Positions 1 through 12,587 of a DNA stretch of 64,000 bases are shown here, piece after piece (positions within the stretch are counted from its first letter, which is position 1; each line of letters starts with the position of its first letter). Position numbers and translations under genes: made by a program. The notes beneath the pieces were generated by a model that was not told the origin of the DNA, ran no database searches, and saw only the letters and a program-made list of their open reading frames with translations. Source of the DNA: Bugula neritina (lineage: Eukaryota > Bryozoa > Gymnolaemata > Cheilostomatida > Bugulidae); the NCBI GenBank assembly GCA_964035545.1, contig OZ037769.1, forward strand, positions 15,099,133 through 15,163,132, written 5' to 3'.

Positions 1-1413
1 TACTGTTGAATAGCCATATTTATTATACATGCGTAGGACTTGCATAAGTTGACAAAAAATAATTGCCACAGAATAGGGTTGAACCATGCATGACCAACCA
101 ATTCAATGCTGGTGCCTTTAACCCCTAGACCACACAGTCATTGTAAATCAGATGTGCACTATATGAGGAACTATCGTTACTTAAATATTTTGAGCCTCAA
201 ATGGGTTATAATTATTAGCCTGTCATTTCATGTTGACTAGCAGTGGCTAGCTATTTTCATAAACGATTGCAATAGCCTCAGATTACTAGCATAGCTAATG
301 GTTTTGAACAAATAACCCAAAAGTTGAAAAATAATTGCAGCTTTCATATTACTAGCTACAAAAACAGGTCTGAAATAGACTGGTAAATCATGCTCTTGCC
401 TATTATTGTAGAGTTTGCAGATGTGCCCCAAAATAAAACTTAAACTGCATGCTATTACATAAGTATTTGTATGCAAAAGAGTGATGGACAATACTGAGTT
501 TTTAGAAACCAACACACTTGAAGTAAACTTTGACAATGGTGTGTTATTTTCTTCATACACTAGCACAGTTAAGGCCTATAGCATAACTCTCTAATCATAT
601 GAATCTTTAAAAGCCCACAGCTCCTGTAAGGGTGGGAATGTAATTTGAAACTAAAAATTATGTTGCTGCATTGTGCTTAAGGTATATTACGGAGCAAAAT
701 TTGGTGTTGGTAGCCTACCCCAACGGCATTCTACAATGCAGCTTATATGCTGGCAGTTGTAATTTAAGTGCTGATAATAGCAAGGCTACTATCACTGCCA
801 GCTCTGAGCAGTATGTAACCTCTTGATTAAGTGCGCCAATTTTAAACTCTTGGAAGTTGGCCAAGTTATCATATCACAGCTATCCACCTGAGACAAAGCA
901 TCACAGCTAGCCATATATTATACTGATGCAATTGGTAGAAGAGTGGCTAATCTATTTTAGTTCATTATGGTTCAACACCCTTTACTTTGGGAATACAGCC
1001 TCTTTTTTTAAGTTTACCTAACAAACCATGAAAATATCTAAACTAATATTCAGATAATTTAGAGTTACATTTTGAAAACTAGATTAATTGCACTTGTTTG
1101 TACAACAACAATAATAAATTATATATTATGCAATATAAAAAAAACACATAATACTATATAATATATTATAACGATAATATAAATATAATATTATACGTGC
1201 CATTACTGCATTTTATAACTCGGATGGTTGCCAAAGAACTGCATCACACCAATTTTGTAATTACATAGATTATGATAAGAAAATAGAACTAGCTAGGCAG
1301 CAGGTTAGAACAGAGTAGATTCCTAAAACATGAAATCATGATTTGACAATTGTTTTATTTAAGCCAACCAATCTAGGAGTACAAAATTGGGTTTTAGCTG
1401 ATAGTTTATAACA
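1..1413. repeat. 1.4-kb dispersed repeat, copy 1 (runs off the left edge)
   Basis: This stretch matches 34221-35609 in the same orientation almost throughout, with scattered substitutions and small indels. The match stops abruptly at about 1413, after the shared text gtttataacattt. No coding frame is shared between the copies. A tRNA-like core sits near the left end on the minus strand (68-140). The second copy lies inside the DNA transposon at 33403-35965, but that transposon's terminal inverted repeats are absent here. The repeat is therefore either an independent element nested there or a shared internal segment. Confidence 0.85.
68..140 (-). repeat. tRNA-derived SINE-like core
   Basis: On the minus strand a box-A-like TGGTCTAGGGG (plus 122-132) is followed about 37 nt later by a box-B-like GGTTCAACCC (plus 76-85). 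This order and spacing resemble an RNA polymerase III internal promoter of a tRNA. The flanks do not fold into a complete cloverleaf with paired acceptor ends, so a tRNA-derived retroposon head is more likely than a working tRNA. The equivalent site in the second copy (34321-34395) keeps both boxes. Confidence 0.5.
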
Positions 1414-1875
1414 TTTGCTGTCATTTTTGGTGTCTTGGGGGGGGGGGTCATCCAAGATTTTTATTTTTTGATACGGATAAATAGATTAGGACTTTGTGAT
1501 CACATTGCACTTTAAATATTTAAAATCGGTCAAATGGAACCAGAAATATCCCAGGTTATACACACAGCGGTCCACAACAAACGACTTTCACTATTGCGAG
1601 TAATCAACAGTCAAAGTTCGGCGATCCAAAATTGTACTAAATTCGTTGTTTATCTACCTAGCAACAGTGTCTTCAATTAGCTCCATCAGCCCAAAAGTTA
1701 GTTACCAGGGGTGGTTTTTTATGCTGATCATGAAAATGTTAATTAGAAATTTATATCTGCAATATCTTAATCAATATTTCAGAGTTAAGTTCAGTATAAT
1801 GAGAACATTTTGATAATTATTCTCAGAGATTATTACTTTAATGCCTAAGTGGTTGCATAATAAAATTTCAGTAAT
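1414..1875. other. Gene-free stretch with a G11 run
   Basis: No credible coding frame is seen. A run of 11 G lies at 1437-1447, just past the end of the dispersed repeat. Homology to the TPR gene family begins at about 1876. Confidence 0.6.
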
Positions 1876-3390
1876 TCAGTAGAAGATTTTAGCTTACTTA
1901 GTATGTACTCAGTGAGAGATGTGCTTTTGTCTATCATGAGCTCTTCTTCTAATGTAGACTTTATCTGAATGAGAATAGTCTTAGCAGGTCTATATCTGCT
2001 CAAACTGTCCTTACAGCCAGCTATCAGTCTTTTATATTGCAGTATACTAAACCAGTTCGTTTCATAACTGATTAACCAACTCAGGTACTCAATGGCACTA
2101 CTATCATGGTCACTAGTGAATAGCAAATAACAACACATTTTCAGATACTTTTTCTCTAGATAGTCTGACTTGTTTGTGTTGTATTTTGATCTTATACATT
2201 CCACAAACTCATGGTACTCTACATTTCTTATATCAACACCTGAACCAGCAGATACGTACTCAAAGACTGTGTTTAAGTCTTCAACATAACACAATACTTC
2301 ACAGATTGTCATATAATTATGTTTATCTGTAAGCAAATCACTCAGAATCACTGATTTCAGGTATTCACTTAAACTCTTCTCCTTTAACGTTGACAGTAGC
2401 CTATTTCCTTTGTGCAAACTTCGATATGAGAGACTGTTTTATCGGAATGAGTATTGAACCAAATGTTACAAATATATTCCTTGGTATATAGTAATGTTTG
2501 TTTTTTTCATTTGCACTTTTCATATCAGCAGTTGGAGTACCTAGTAAAATAATTTCAGCTTTTTGAGTTTCCAAAGTAATGTAGGCCACAGTTCTCATGT
2601 ATATTGAGAGTCCCAAGATAATGTGAAGGTATCTCAGGCTTTCCTTAGAAATCATCCCTGACTGATGAAGTGCCTCATAAACCTTCCATGGAAAGTTTAG
2701 TTGAAAACAAAGAGCAATGTTTAAATTAGTAGCCAACAGAGTGATGTAACGGAAAATGTCTTCTTTTACTTTCACATCTTCACCAATAGCAGTTTTGAAT
2801 TTAAATTCTGGAAGAAAATCATATTTTTGTAGGTCTAGAGAAAGTCTCTCCACCCTCTTCTGTTTAGGTTTATGATCATTTTGGGCTGTAAATTCTTTAT
2901 ATGTAGCTATTTCTTCCATAAATCTGTCATGTAACTGTGCCCCGTCATCAGAACAGTATATCAGCTGTGATGTCATGAGCAGATCTGAAAGACTCGCTAG
3001 TTTTTCAGATAGAGACATCACTTCCTCCTTGTACAGTTTCACTGCTTGTTCAACTGTAAAGGTGAGACATCTACCCAATCCATTTCCTGTTGGTGTGTTA
3101 CCAGCATTTGGTGTCAGACCATCTATTCTATATCCTACTGGACAGATCTCACTAAGACAGTCAGGAGAGTTTTCAACTTTAATGTTGAAGGTTTTCAATG
3201 GAGGCTCGTTGAGGTTAGTTATTCTAAAATATGTGTCAACAGCCAACTGATTGAAATAATCTCTCTCGTTCTCATTTTCAATGAGAAATGCGTATTCAAG
3301 GTCAGATTACGGAGTTGCCTCACCACGAGCTGCGGAGCCCAAAGCCACTACGCAAAGTTACAGGGTGGCTCTATACTTGACACCCTTTAA

Positions 3391-5447
3391 CCCTGTTAAG
3401 CCCGGTGTAGCGTATACGCTACATCAACTTTCAACGCATATATATCTAATGGAAATGATAAAAAGTTGTGAAATACATTTGTAAAGTATAATTTTAGGCA
3501 TGTTTTACACATACATATCACTTTTTATATAATTAGTCAGTTTGTATGACCATAGCATCAAGTTTAGAATTTGATATTCGCCTAGTTCGCGAAACACATA
3601 TTTGGGGTTGCATTATTTGTTCAATTTTTTTCTGGACAGAGAGGATTTATGTTTTTTTATTACATAAACCAACAGTAAACATGTTGTTCAACATGTGTAC
3701 CAAGTGTTAATTGCTAAATTTGACTCAGCAGCAATATTCAGGCTTTCAAAAAGTCATGTAGCGCCGGTGCTACACTGGGCTTTAGAGGCAACAATTCTTT
3801 CAAATTTCAGATCAATATTGTATTGACTGAAATTGCTATTTCAATCATTTTTGCAACCTATTTTTATTCAGTCACATTCAATCTAATTCACACATGTTAC
3901 CTAGATAGTGAAACTAAATACTTTTAAGGTAGTCCTTGTACTAGCAAGACGAATATCAGAGCTCAAATATTGGACAGCTTCATTTTTTAGTACTTTTGAC
4001 GGATTATATCAAACCAAATAAATAATTTCAATTGGCTTTGCCATCATTTTTAAATTTTAGACTGCTTTTTGATCAATATTCAATATATTTTTACTAGTTT
4101 TCGATTGCAGAGAACCTAAACATAGATCTTTGAAAATCTGAAAATGGCTGCCGTTATTTTGTAAGCGCTTTTTGCCATCTATGCCAAAGGGACCGTCTCG
4201 CATTGCAAAAATATTATTAAAAGAGCAAAAATATACCTGAACTTTTTTCTCTAAATTAAATGAAGTTCCAATTTTGGAATTATAAATCCTTAGTATATAT
4301 TCTAACTTTCATACACATTGTATAAAATTATTTAGGGCAAAATTCTAAAACCGGTCATGTTTTATGGTATTGCGAAAACTCTTCAAGCAATAGCGTTGGT
4401 AACAAAACTTTACTTGCATAAAATTACAAGCAGCTCAAAAAAACCAAAGTATGTCTTAGGCAGACTGAGTTATAATAAACATCGTGCTAGGCTACAAATC
4501 CACTAGATAGAAACAGCTAAATGATCTAGAATGTGAATTAATCAAACTGAAAGAGGAGAAAAAAGATTTTTTTTTGTTAGTGTGAATGCTAAACTGTGAG
4601 TTTGCTTCATTTTTACTAAATCACAGCTAACATAAGAATATAGATTATAAAAGAACTAGTAACAAAGATAAGGGCCACATTATACAGGTATTCAATATTC
4701 CGGAAACTGTGAAACACCATAAAACAATTTCTGACATTGCTTTGCTTGATCTTTTTAACTTTCTTGATATTTGGAAAAATTAACAAGATAAGTTGGTTTA
4801 AGATAAGCTAATGTTAGCAACAGTTAGTGCATGTAGTATTGATGAACTAGCTTACAGTAATGGTATAAGGATACAACAAATATCAAATGTTAGGTAAGCA
4901 AAAATCAAATTTTCAAGGGGGAAAAGGGGTGGGTAGGCCCCATTAATGTATAATATACATTAATTGTTTCTGGTATCTTATTTTACTCAGGATACAATGT
5001 GACATCATTTATTGTGGTAAATTTAAACCAGGATATTACCAATTACTTTTACATAACAAGCAAAAAATATAATCAAAAATTGAAATTGTGTTCTATATAG
5101 GATGCAAAACATGTGTGAATTGGTCATTAGTAGGTCAAGGTCAAATAGTGAGTTCATTGAAGATGCCTTTTCTAAGTCTAGATTGAAAAAAACAGCTTGC
5201 ACAACTTTTAGCATGCAGTTTCCTTCCAACAAATAGGGAGAGTACTTTAGAAATGCTTGTGTTAAACAATGCCATTGTTGCAAGCATTAAGGCCCAATGT
5301 AGCGTATATGCTACTTTTTGTAAAATCAAAACAAACAAACATATTAACAAAAAACAACTTGATTTCAGGTTATAAGGTCCCTAGTGAAAGGTTAAACACA
5401 GAAAAAAATTTTTTGCTAATGCCTTTTTTGGTCTGGGCCTAACAGGG
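3391..5447. mobile_element. piggyBac-type non-autonomous DNA transposon, 2,057 bp
   Basis: The element is flanked by TTAA on both sides (3387-3390 and 5448-5451). It starts CCCTGTTAAGCCC and ends GGGCCTAACAGGG, a 13-bp terminal inverted repeat with one mismatch. TTAA target duplication with CCC...GGG ends is the piggyBac signature. The uninterrupted paralogue has the matching empty site at 18091-18105 (one TTAA followed by gcaaccctg). No transposase frame is present, so it must have moved in trans. Three palindromes of the form GTAGC(N6)GCTAC lie at 3407-3422, 3758-3773 and 5299-5314, each next to a GCCC or GGGC. They may be internal transposase-binding sites. Confidence 0.88.
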
Positions 5448-5807
5448 TTAAGCAACTCTGTACTTGATCTGATTACTGAACCAGAAAATTCTACAAATTC
5501 TTCAGAACACTCTTTACTACTTACAAAAACATCATTAGACAACTGAATAGATCTTTCTAAATTAGCATCACTAAACACATTGTCTATGTCTATCAACTTT
5601 ATATCACTATTCAAACTGTCAAAGTTAATGATTGTATTCTCTCGATATTCTTTAAGTTTTTGTTTATGGTGTTTTGTCAATTTGATGGTCTGTAAAAGTG
5701 AGTGGATGTTTTTCTTTGTACCATTTGTTTTCTATGTCATAGACTTTTTGGTATCTCTGACTGTTTTGTGAATCTATGGTTTGCAGGTGGTTTGCTATTC
5801 CATGACT

Positions 5808-7555
5808 CTACAGCGCAAAGGGAAGACAACTATTTATATATTTATAATAATTATAAATTGCTTTATAAGATAATCAATAATTTTTTCCACTATTTTAATT
5901 CGAAGCTGTTTCAACATTTACAACGTGAATTTAATAACAAAACATTAAATGTGCGTATGTTGTTCAAATCCTTTGACACAAAAGTTAGCTACAAGGTTTC
6001 ATTTCTTGAACTGTATTTCACTTGTACTTTAAAGCTAGCATGCATCCCTGATTGGCTGAATTTTGATATATTGTCTTTCTACAGCTTCTGAATATGTATA
6101 CTAACTTAGATTTTAATGTTGAGACATTAAAGCTATAGCTTGCTTAAGCAACTCTGATTCATTGAATTTTAGTGAGTTGTCTTTGTTACAGCTATTATAA
6201 TAACTGAATGTTAATTTTGAGTTTGTTCATTTATATATTACTATAATGTATTATTTAATTAATATTTATAATCTGCCAAATAATCGTCCTCATTTGTATA
6301 AGAAATGTTATACCACTACATATATAATTATACTATGATCTTTCTAATTACGTCTGAAAATTAGGTCGTGTTAACTACCTACTTTATATCATAGACAAGG
6401 TTATTTTGCTAGCATTGTTTATATATTTAAACTGCAAAAGTTCAAATTGTTGTATACATGCTAGAAAGCTGTTATTAAAATATTACCACCGTGTAACACC
6501 AGTTCTGTAGGCAAAGTACTTGAGTCAAGTTCCAAAAACCGATTGATTTTGGTGTAAATTTATTACACCACTGCAGCCGAATGATTGTACAGCCCAGTTT
6601 TAGTTCAATGGTTTATAGCTTCAATTGGCAAACGATAATAATGCTATATAATTTGGTAGACAATCAGTTGCATGAGGTTTAAAACATTCACTCGAACAAA
6701 TACATGCAAACTGATTTATTGCAACAGTTGAGTTATAACATATGCTCGAGTACACACAATGACATATCACCAGCTGCCTACCTGCAGCTCTTTTCTATTG
6801 TGATTCCATGTGACCTGATATTATAGTCAGACAATTCTTAAATGTCATAAATATAAAAAAAATTGTTATAATGCTTGCTATGGATTTAGTCTGTCCTATG
6901 TATAGCATTCTTAATAAAATAGTAATAATAAAAACATTTGTAACTGAGAAGTTTTATAAGTTTTATAAGTTGTGAGATGGCGCATATATAGGAAATTCTT
7001 TCCTATAGAATGTCGAATGACTATAAATCTAATAACATCTAACCTATTTGTCTTACATCTGGGTAAGGTAAACTCCAAAATCAGTCTACTGTATGGGTTT
7101 GTATATCAAGCTTTTCAGTTTACCAAACAAATTCACACTCTTTGAATAGTGCATTTAGTTTAACAAATGCATTGAAGTTGTTTCAATTTTAAAGTACCAT
7201 GTCTTGGAGCAATTTTTGATTATGCAGGTTTGAACCTTGTAGGCCTATATACTTATAAAGCAAGTTACATAAATATGTTATATAGTGAGGATATGTTAAT
7301 TTAATCTAATGAAAATAAGAATGCCATCCATCATGCTCTAAATCCAGCACCTCACTACATAATCTAAACATTTATTATCTCCAAAGATAATCATACTTAT
7401 ATAGAATATATATTATAATATAAATTTACTGCAGCTCATGCATTTAATAATATTATATTTTAATAAAACTATAATATTATGTTCTTATATAGGTCTCAAT
7501 CAATCTATAAGCTAGTATATTTACAATATTATTCATAATTAAATAAATATTTTAC
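5808..7555 (-). other. Inferred intron of nucleotidyltransferase paralogue 1
   Basis: AT-rich sequence between the donor at 7555 and the acceptor at 5808. No coding frame of note was seen. Apparent plus-strand frames over 5580-6091 partly mirror the pseudogene exon on the other strand and are not credible genes. Confidence 0.5.
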
Positions 7556-7645
7556 CTTGACATAGTCAACCCAGTTTCCTCTTGTTTCTGCTTCTTCCAA
7601 GTGTTTTGTTGAAAGTAACTCTAATTCAGCAATGTACTTTTCCAT
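7556..7645 (-). CDS. Probable first coding exon of nucleotidyltransferase paralogue 1
   Basis: ATG at 7645 opens 30 codons (starting MEKYIAELELL, ending NWVDYVK) that run straight into a good splice donor AAG|GTAAAA at 7556/7555. The peptide is Glu/Leu-rich and probably helical. The exon ends in phase 0, and the next exon (from 5807, beginning SHGIANHLQTID) also starts in phase 0, so the join keeps the frame. The intron would be about 1.75 kb. No equivalent exon was found upstream of paralogue 2. Transcript data would be needed to confirm the join. Confidence 0.6.
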
Positions 7646-7761
7646 GATTCACCATGTTATGTTGTACCTGAGTATTGGAATAATAAAGGTGAGTGTTTAC
7701 TTGTCATTTGTCATATTATACAGCATTGTGATGCATTTTTCATAATATCAATAAGATGAAG

Positions 7762-7763
<2 letters not shown>

Positions 7764-7800
<37 letters not shown>
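7764..7800. repeat. (TA)n microsatellite, left of an inverted-repeat element
   Basis: Uninterrupted alternating TA of about 36 bp, directly abutting the left terminal inverted repeat of the element at 7801-8561. Confidence 0.95.
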
Positions 7801-9850
<2,050 letters not shown>

Positions 9851-10077
9851 TTTATAGTCACCATCCCTGTGAGAAACCCCTGGTTTTTGTTAAAGGGGGC
9901 TAAGGGGTTAGAGCATTTGCCTAGTAAAACCAAGGTCATGGGTTGGAGTCATGGCAAAGGTCATTGGTGATGTTAGGAAGGGCATTCAGTCATAATTACT
10001 CCTGTGCTTAATTTAAATAAGTCCTTAGCCCACTTTAACAAAAACCAGGGGTTTCTCACAGAGATAGTGACTATAAA
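9851..10077. mobile_element. Foldback/MITE element with 55-bp arms around a tRNA-like core
   Basis: The left arm (9851-9905, starting TTTATAGTCAC) is repeated in reverse complement at 10022-10077 (ending GTGACTATAAA), with only a few mismatches. Between the arms lies a plus-strand tRNA-like sequence. No target-site duplication is obvious. A tRNA-like core enclosed by long inverted repeats is a mixed architecture: SINEs normally lack terminal inverted repeats. Confidence 0.85.
9896..9967 (+). repeat. tRNA-like sequence, resembles tRNA-Thr(AGT)
   Basis: Begins GGGGCTAAGGGGTTAGAGC, with a box-A-like region at 9900-9911, then an anticodon-loop-like CTAGTAA and a box-B-like GGTTGGAGTC at 9941-9950 (consensus GGTTCGANNCC with a C-to-G change). 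The 3' half does not pair cleanly with the 5' acceptor strand. It is probably a decayed tRNA-derived module and not a functional gene. Confidence 0.5.
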
Positions 10078-10900
10078 CTTGTGTGAGCGTGAGTTTACCT
10101 GACAATACCTGCATGCAACTACCTGGAAGTACTTAACGGCATCTTCTAGTACACATAAACAATAAAGTCAATAAGAAATATACATGCAATCACAGAGTTG
10201 TCTCCTTTTCTCAAACTTTGATATGTAAACATATCGTAGAGTTATCTCCCTTGTCAATACAGAGAAAAACTTCTCTGGTTACAGCGGCAGTCATAGACTA
10301 TCAAATACTGATTTGATGGATGATTAAACTAAATTAGGAATGTGATGCAAACCAGTTCTATTGCAGCATATAAGTTTGCGTACATGTGCATTTTTTCTGC
10401 AAAGTGTAGAGAAACTTTTACAAGCCGACATAGTGTGACACTAATTAGTATAACTTCAGATGTACATTCATTTGACATACTAAACATACAACAACATTCA
10501 AGTGTTTATACTTACTTGTGATGAGATGACTCACAATGACTCAAGTCTGACTGACAGAAACATCTTATACACAAGTACTACTCAGTCTCTGAGACTATTA
10601 TAGCAGCTGACTGCATGCTGCCTTGCTGTTGGCGAAAGTTACATGATGGAGCATATACAGTCTGGTTCTTACCATATCCTTGGAGAGAATTACACTTGAG
10701 AGAGACTAATGTTAAGTGAACACTAAACTCTGTTTTCTGATTAATTGTTGTTTTAGTTTACATATTTTTTATGTTTTAATATCCTGTGTATTTTATTAGA
10801 ACTCAGTTGAGGACAATTTTAGTATTTCATAATATTATTATGTGAAAGATTAAAATATAATCTTTATTACTGATACTAAAAATTAATTGTTGTTTTAGTA
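10078..10900. other. Gene-free stretch upstream of the proline-rich exon
   Basis: No coding frame or repeat of note. It may include distal promoter sequence for the exon at 11075. Confidence 0.4.
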
Positions 10901-11061
10901 TGTGAGACTGAATAAAAATTATAGTAGCACTGCTGGTGTCACGTGACTATAAGCAGACTGTACTCTACTCTTTTGTCTGCAGCTGTGACACTGAATAACA
11001 AGTGGTTGCACCGCTGGTGCCATGCACATGACTAGCAGACTACACTCTACTCTTCGGCTTC
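10901..11061 (+). promoter_or_regulatory. Tandemly duplicated promoter/5'UTR segment with CACGTG box
   Basis: Two diverged copies of an approximately 80-bp unit (10901-10984 and 10985-11061) share TGTGANACTGAATAA, a GCACYGCTGGTG block and AGCAGACT.CACTCTACTCTT. The first copy holds the palindrome GTCACGTGAC (10938-10947), a binding site for bHLH-Zip factors of the USF/TFE type. The second copy has lost it. The unit ends 14 bp before the ATG of the proline-rich exon, so a role in its transcription is inferred. Confidence 0.45.
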
Positions 11062-11074
11062 TTTAGAACAAAGG

Positions 11075-11225
11075 ATGAGTCACCATAACAGCAGACGACC
11101 TCCTCCAACATACTCTCAGTCTCAACAACATTATCCTCAAGGTCGTCTTCCGCCCATCAACAGGGCAGCACCCCCTACTGGACAGACAGCTGACTACACT
11201 AGTCAGTACCCACCTCCCCCTCCAG
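11075..11225 (+). CDS. Probable first coding exon of a proline-rich protein
   Basis: ATG at 11075 (context AAAGGATGA) opens 50 codons plus one base, ending at a strong splice donor CCAG|GTACAG (11225/11226). The peptide starts MSHHNSRRPPPTYSQSQQ and ends in a YPPPPPG-like stretch. It is rich in Pro, Gln, Ser and Tyr, as in disordered tails that bind WW or SH3 domains or undergo phase separation. Without splicing the frame would stop at 11272. No downstream exon could be placed before the LINE at 12.6 kb. I do not recognise the family. Confidence 0.5.
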
Positions 11226-12299
11226 GTACAGTAATATTCTATCCACTCCTTACTTCAAGATGGTGTATCTAACTGCACTCAGAGTATATTGTAATATAAT
11301 GATAATCTCTCATACTGAACAGCTATACACTCTATATAATACATGTGTATACTCTACTTTTTCTAGCTTACTTGTGAGACATGGGAAGACAACTCTATAT
11401 GAGAAGAATCTTATGACTCATTCTATTGGCTCATGAATTATTTTTCCTAAAATCTTGCAGTTGTTTACATAATATATTTTAGGTGATTAATTGTTTGTCA
11501 TTTGAAATAAAAGATAGTGACTCCATTATTTTCTTTGTGCAAAAGGTATTAACTGATATTAAATGTAAACTGTGAAACCCAAAAATATTTTGTTATATTT
11601 TTATTTATTCACTAAATTCCTAAATGGTTTTATTATATTTATTATCTGCAGCTTAGACATTTTTGTTGATAGACTTTCAATTTATATTTTTCGACATTTA
11701 ATACTAAAGTTTCTTTTATCCTGTGTATAATGTATGGCTTTAGCTACATTTTGCTTGCTGTTTTAATGATTATATGGTGGACAACTATGATGTTAAAATA
11801 AAGTCTCAAGCTTTCAATGAAATCTAAGGTGTTATGTTTTGCATTTTTCAGAACTTTTTAAGCAGTGAAATCTAGCTAATTGAATATCCTTAATGTTTTC
11901 TTCAACTTCAGAGAGATGACAATTAATATCTAAAATGGTGAACACCTCCACTCTTCAAGGTGGGACTATTTTTCACTGTCACTACAGAGTCACAGTGCAT
12001 ACACAGTCACTATACATGTCACAGCACAGTCTTGTTTACAGTCACTACACTTTGACTGTCAAAACAGAGTGACTGTATGTCAGTACAGCATTTAGCAGTT
12101 ATCTTCTCACTATCTTACACACACTGTACAGTACTGACCAATATTTGAACTACTTGACTCCAAGTTATAAAGATTCTATAAGGACTACCTGAAGTTTCCA
12201 TGACTTATTCTCTATAAATTCATTGACCTACCATGTTCCTATCTAGTGATTTGTACTTATAGTTATACTGATCTATAATGTCTTTTCTATGAAACTACA
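11226..12299 (+). other. Inferred intron or flanking DNA; GTCACT-rich patch
   Basis: No further exon was recognised. At about 11970-12085 the sequence is locally enriched in variants of CAGTCACTACA on both strands, a cryptically repetitive patch. Confidence 0.4.
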
Positions 12300-12573
12300 T
12301 GAAATGTGTGGTTTGTGTACCTAAACTTGTGTATTGTATGTATTGTATGCTCTTTGGGTATATTATTATATGAATAGTCAGTGTAATGTATGTATTGTAT
12401 ATTCTCTGTGTATATCATTATATGAATAGTCAGTGTATTGTATACTCTTTGGGTATATTATTATATGAATATTCAGTGTATTGTATGTATTGTATACTCT
12501 TTGGGTATATTGTTATATGAATAATCAGTGTATTGTATACTCTTTGGGTATATTATTATATAAAGAATTTGTG
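12300..12573. repeat. Minisatellite based on GTATACTCTTTGGGTATATT
   Basis: Several tandem units of roughly 45-65 bp contain ACTCTTTGGGTATATTATTA, then ATATGAATAGTCAGTGTA and a TGTATTGTAT spacer. A further unit lies on the far side of the LINE at 14164-14210, so the LINE has split the array. Confidence 0.85.
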
Positions 12574-12587
12574 TATTGCATATATAT

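Larger units (their letters stand above)
1876..7645 (-). pseudogene. Nucleotidyltransferase (DUF294/GlnD-like) gene, paralogue 1, broken and interrupted
   Basis: Minus-strand relative of the gene at 15449-18453. Reading order: first exon 7645-7556 (30 codons, donor AAG|GTAAAA); intron; acceptor CTGTAG with the next exon from 5807; a piggyBac-type insertion at 3391-5447; then homology down to about 1876. The exon join is phase 0 and in frame. Lesions against paralogue 2 are a 2-nt deletion near 5665, a 1-nt deletion near 3350 before the nucleotidyltransferase motif, TAA in place of the motif tyrosine codon (near 3308), a 1-nt insertion near 2420 and loss of the 3' part. Homology stops where TPRs should begin. 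The GS...D-x-E motif residues are still recognisable. Relatives with this N-terminal domain are predicted nucleotidyltransferases; the substrate is unknown. This copy should make no full protein. Confidence 0.85.

Noticed and set aside
68-140. Functional tRNA gene
   Set aside because: Box A and B are present, but acceptor-stem pairing is absent and the sequence is part of a dispersed repeat.
237-566. 109-codon minus-strand frame, partly shared with 34567-34770
   Set aside because: The frame is not preserved between the two copies of the 1.4-kb repeat.
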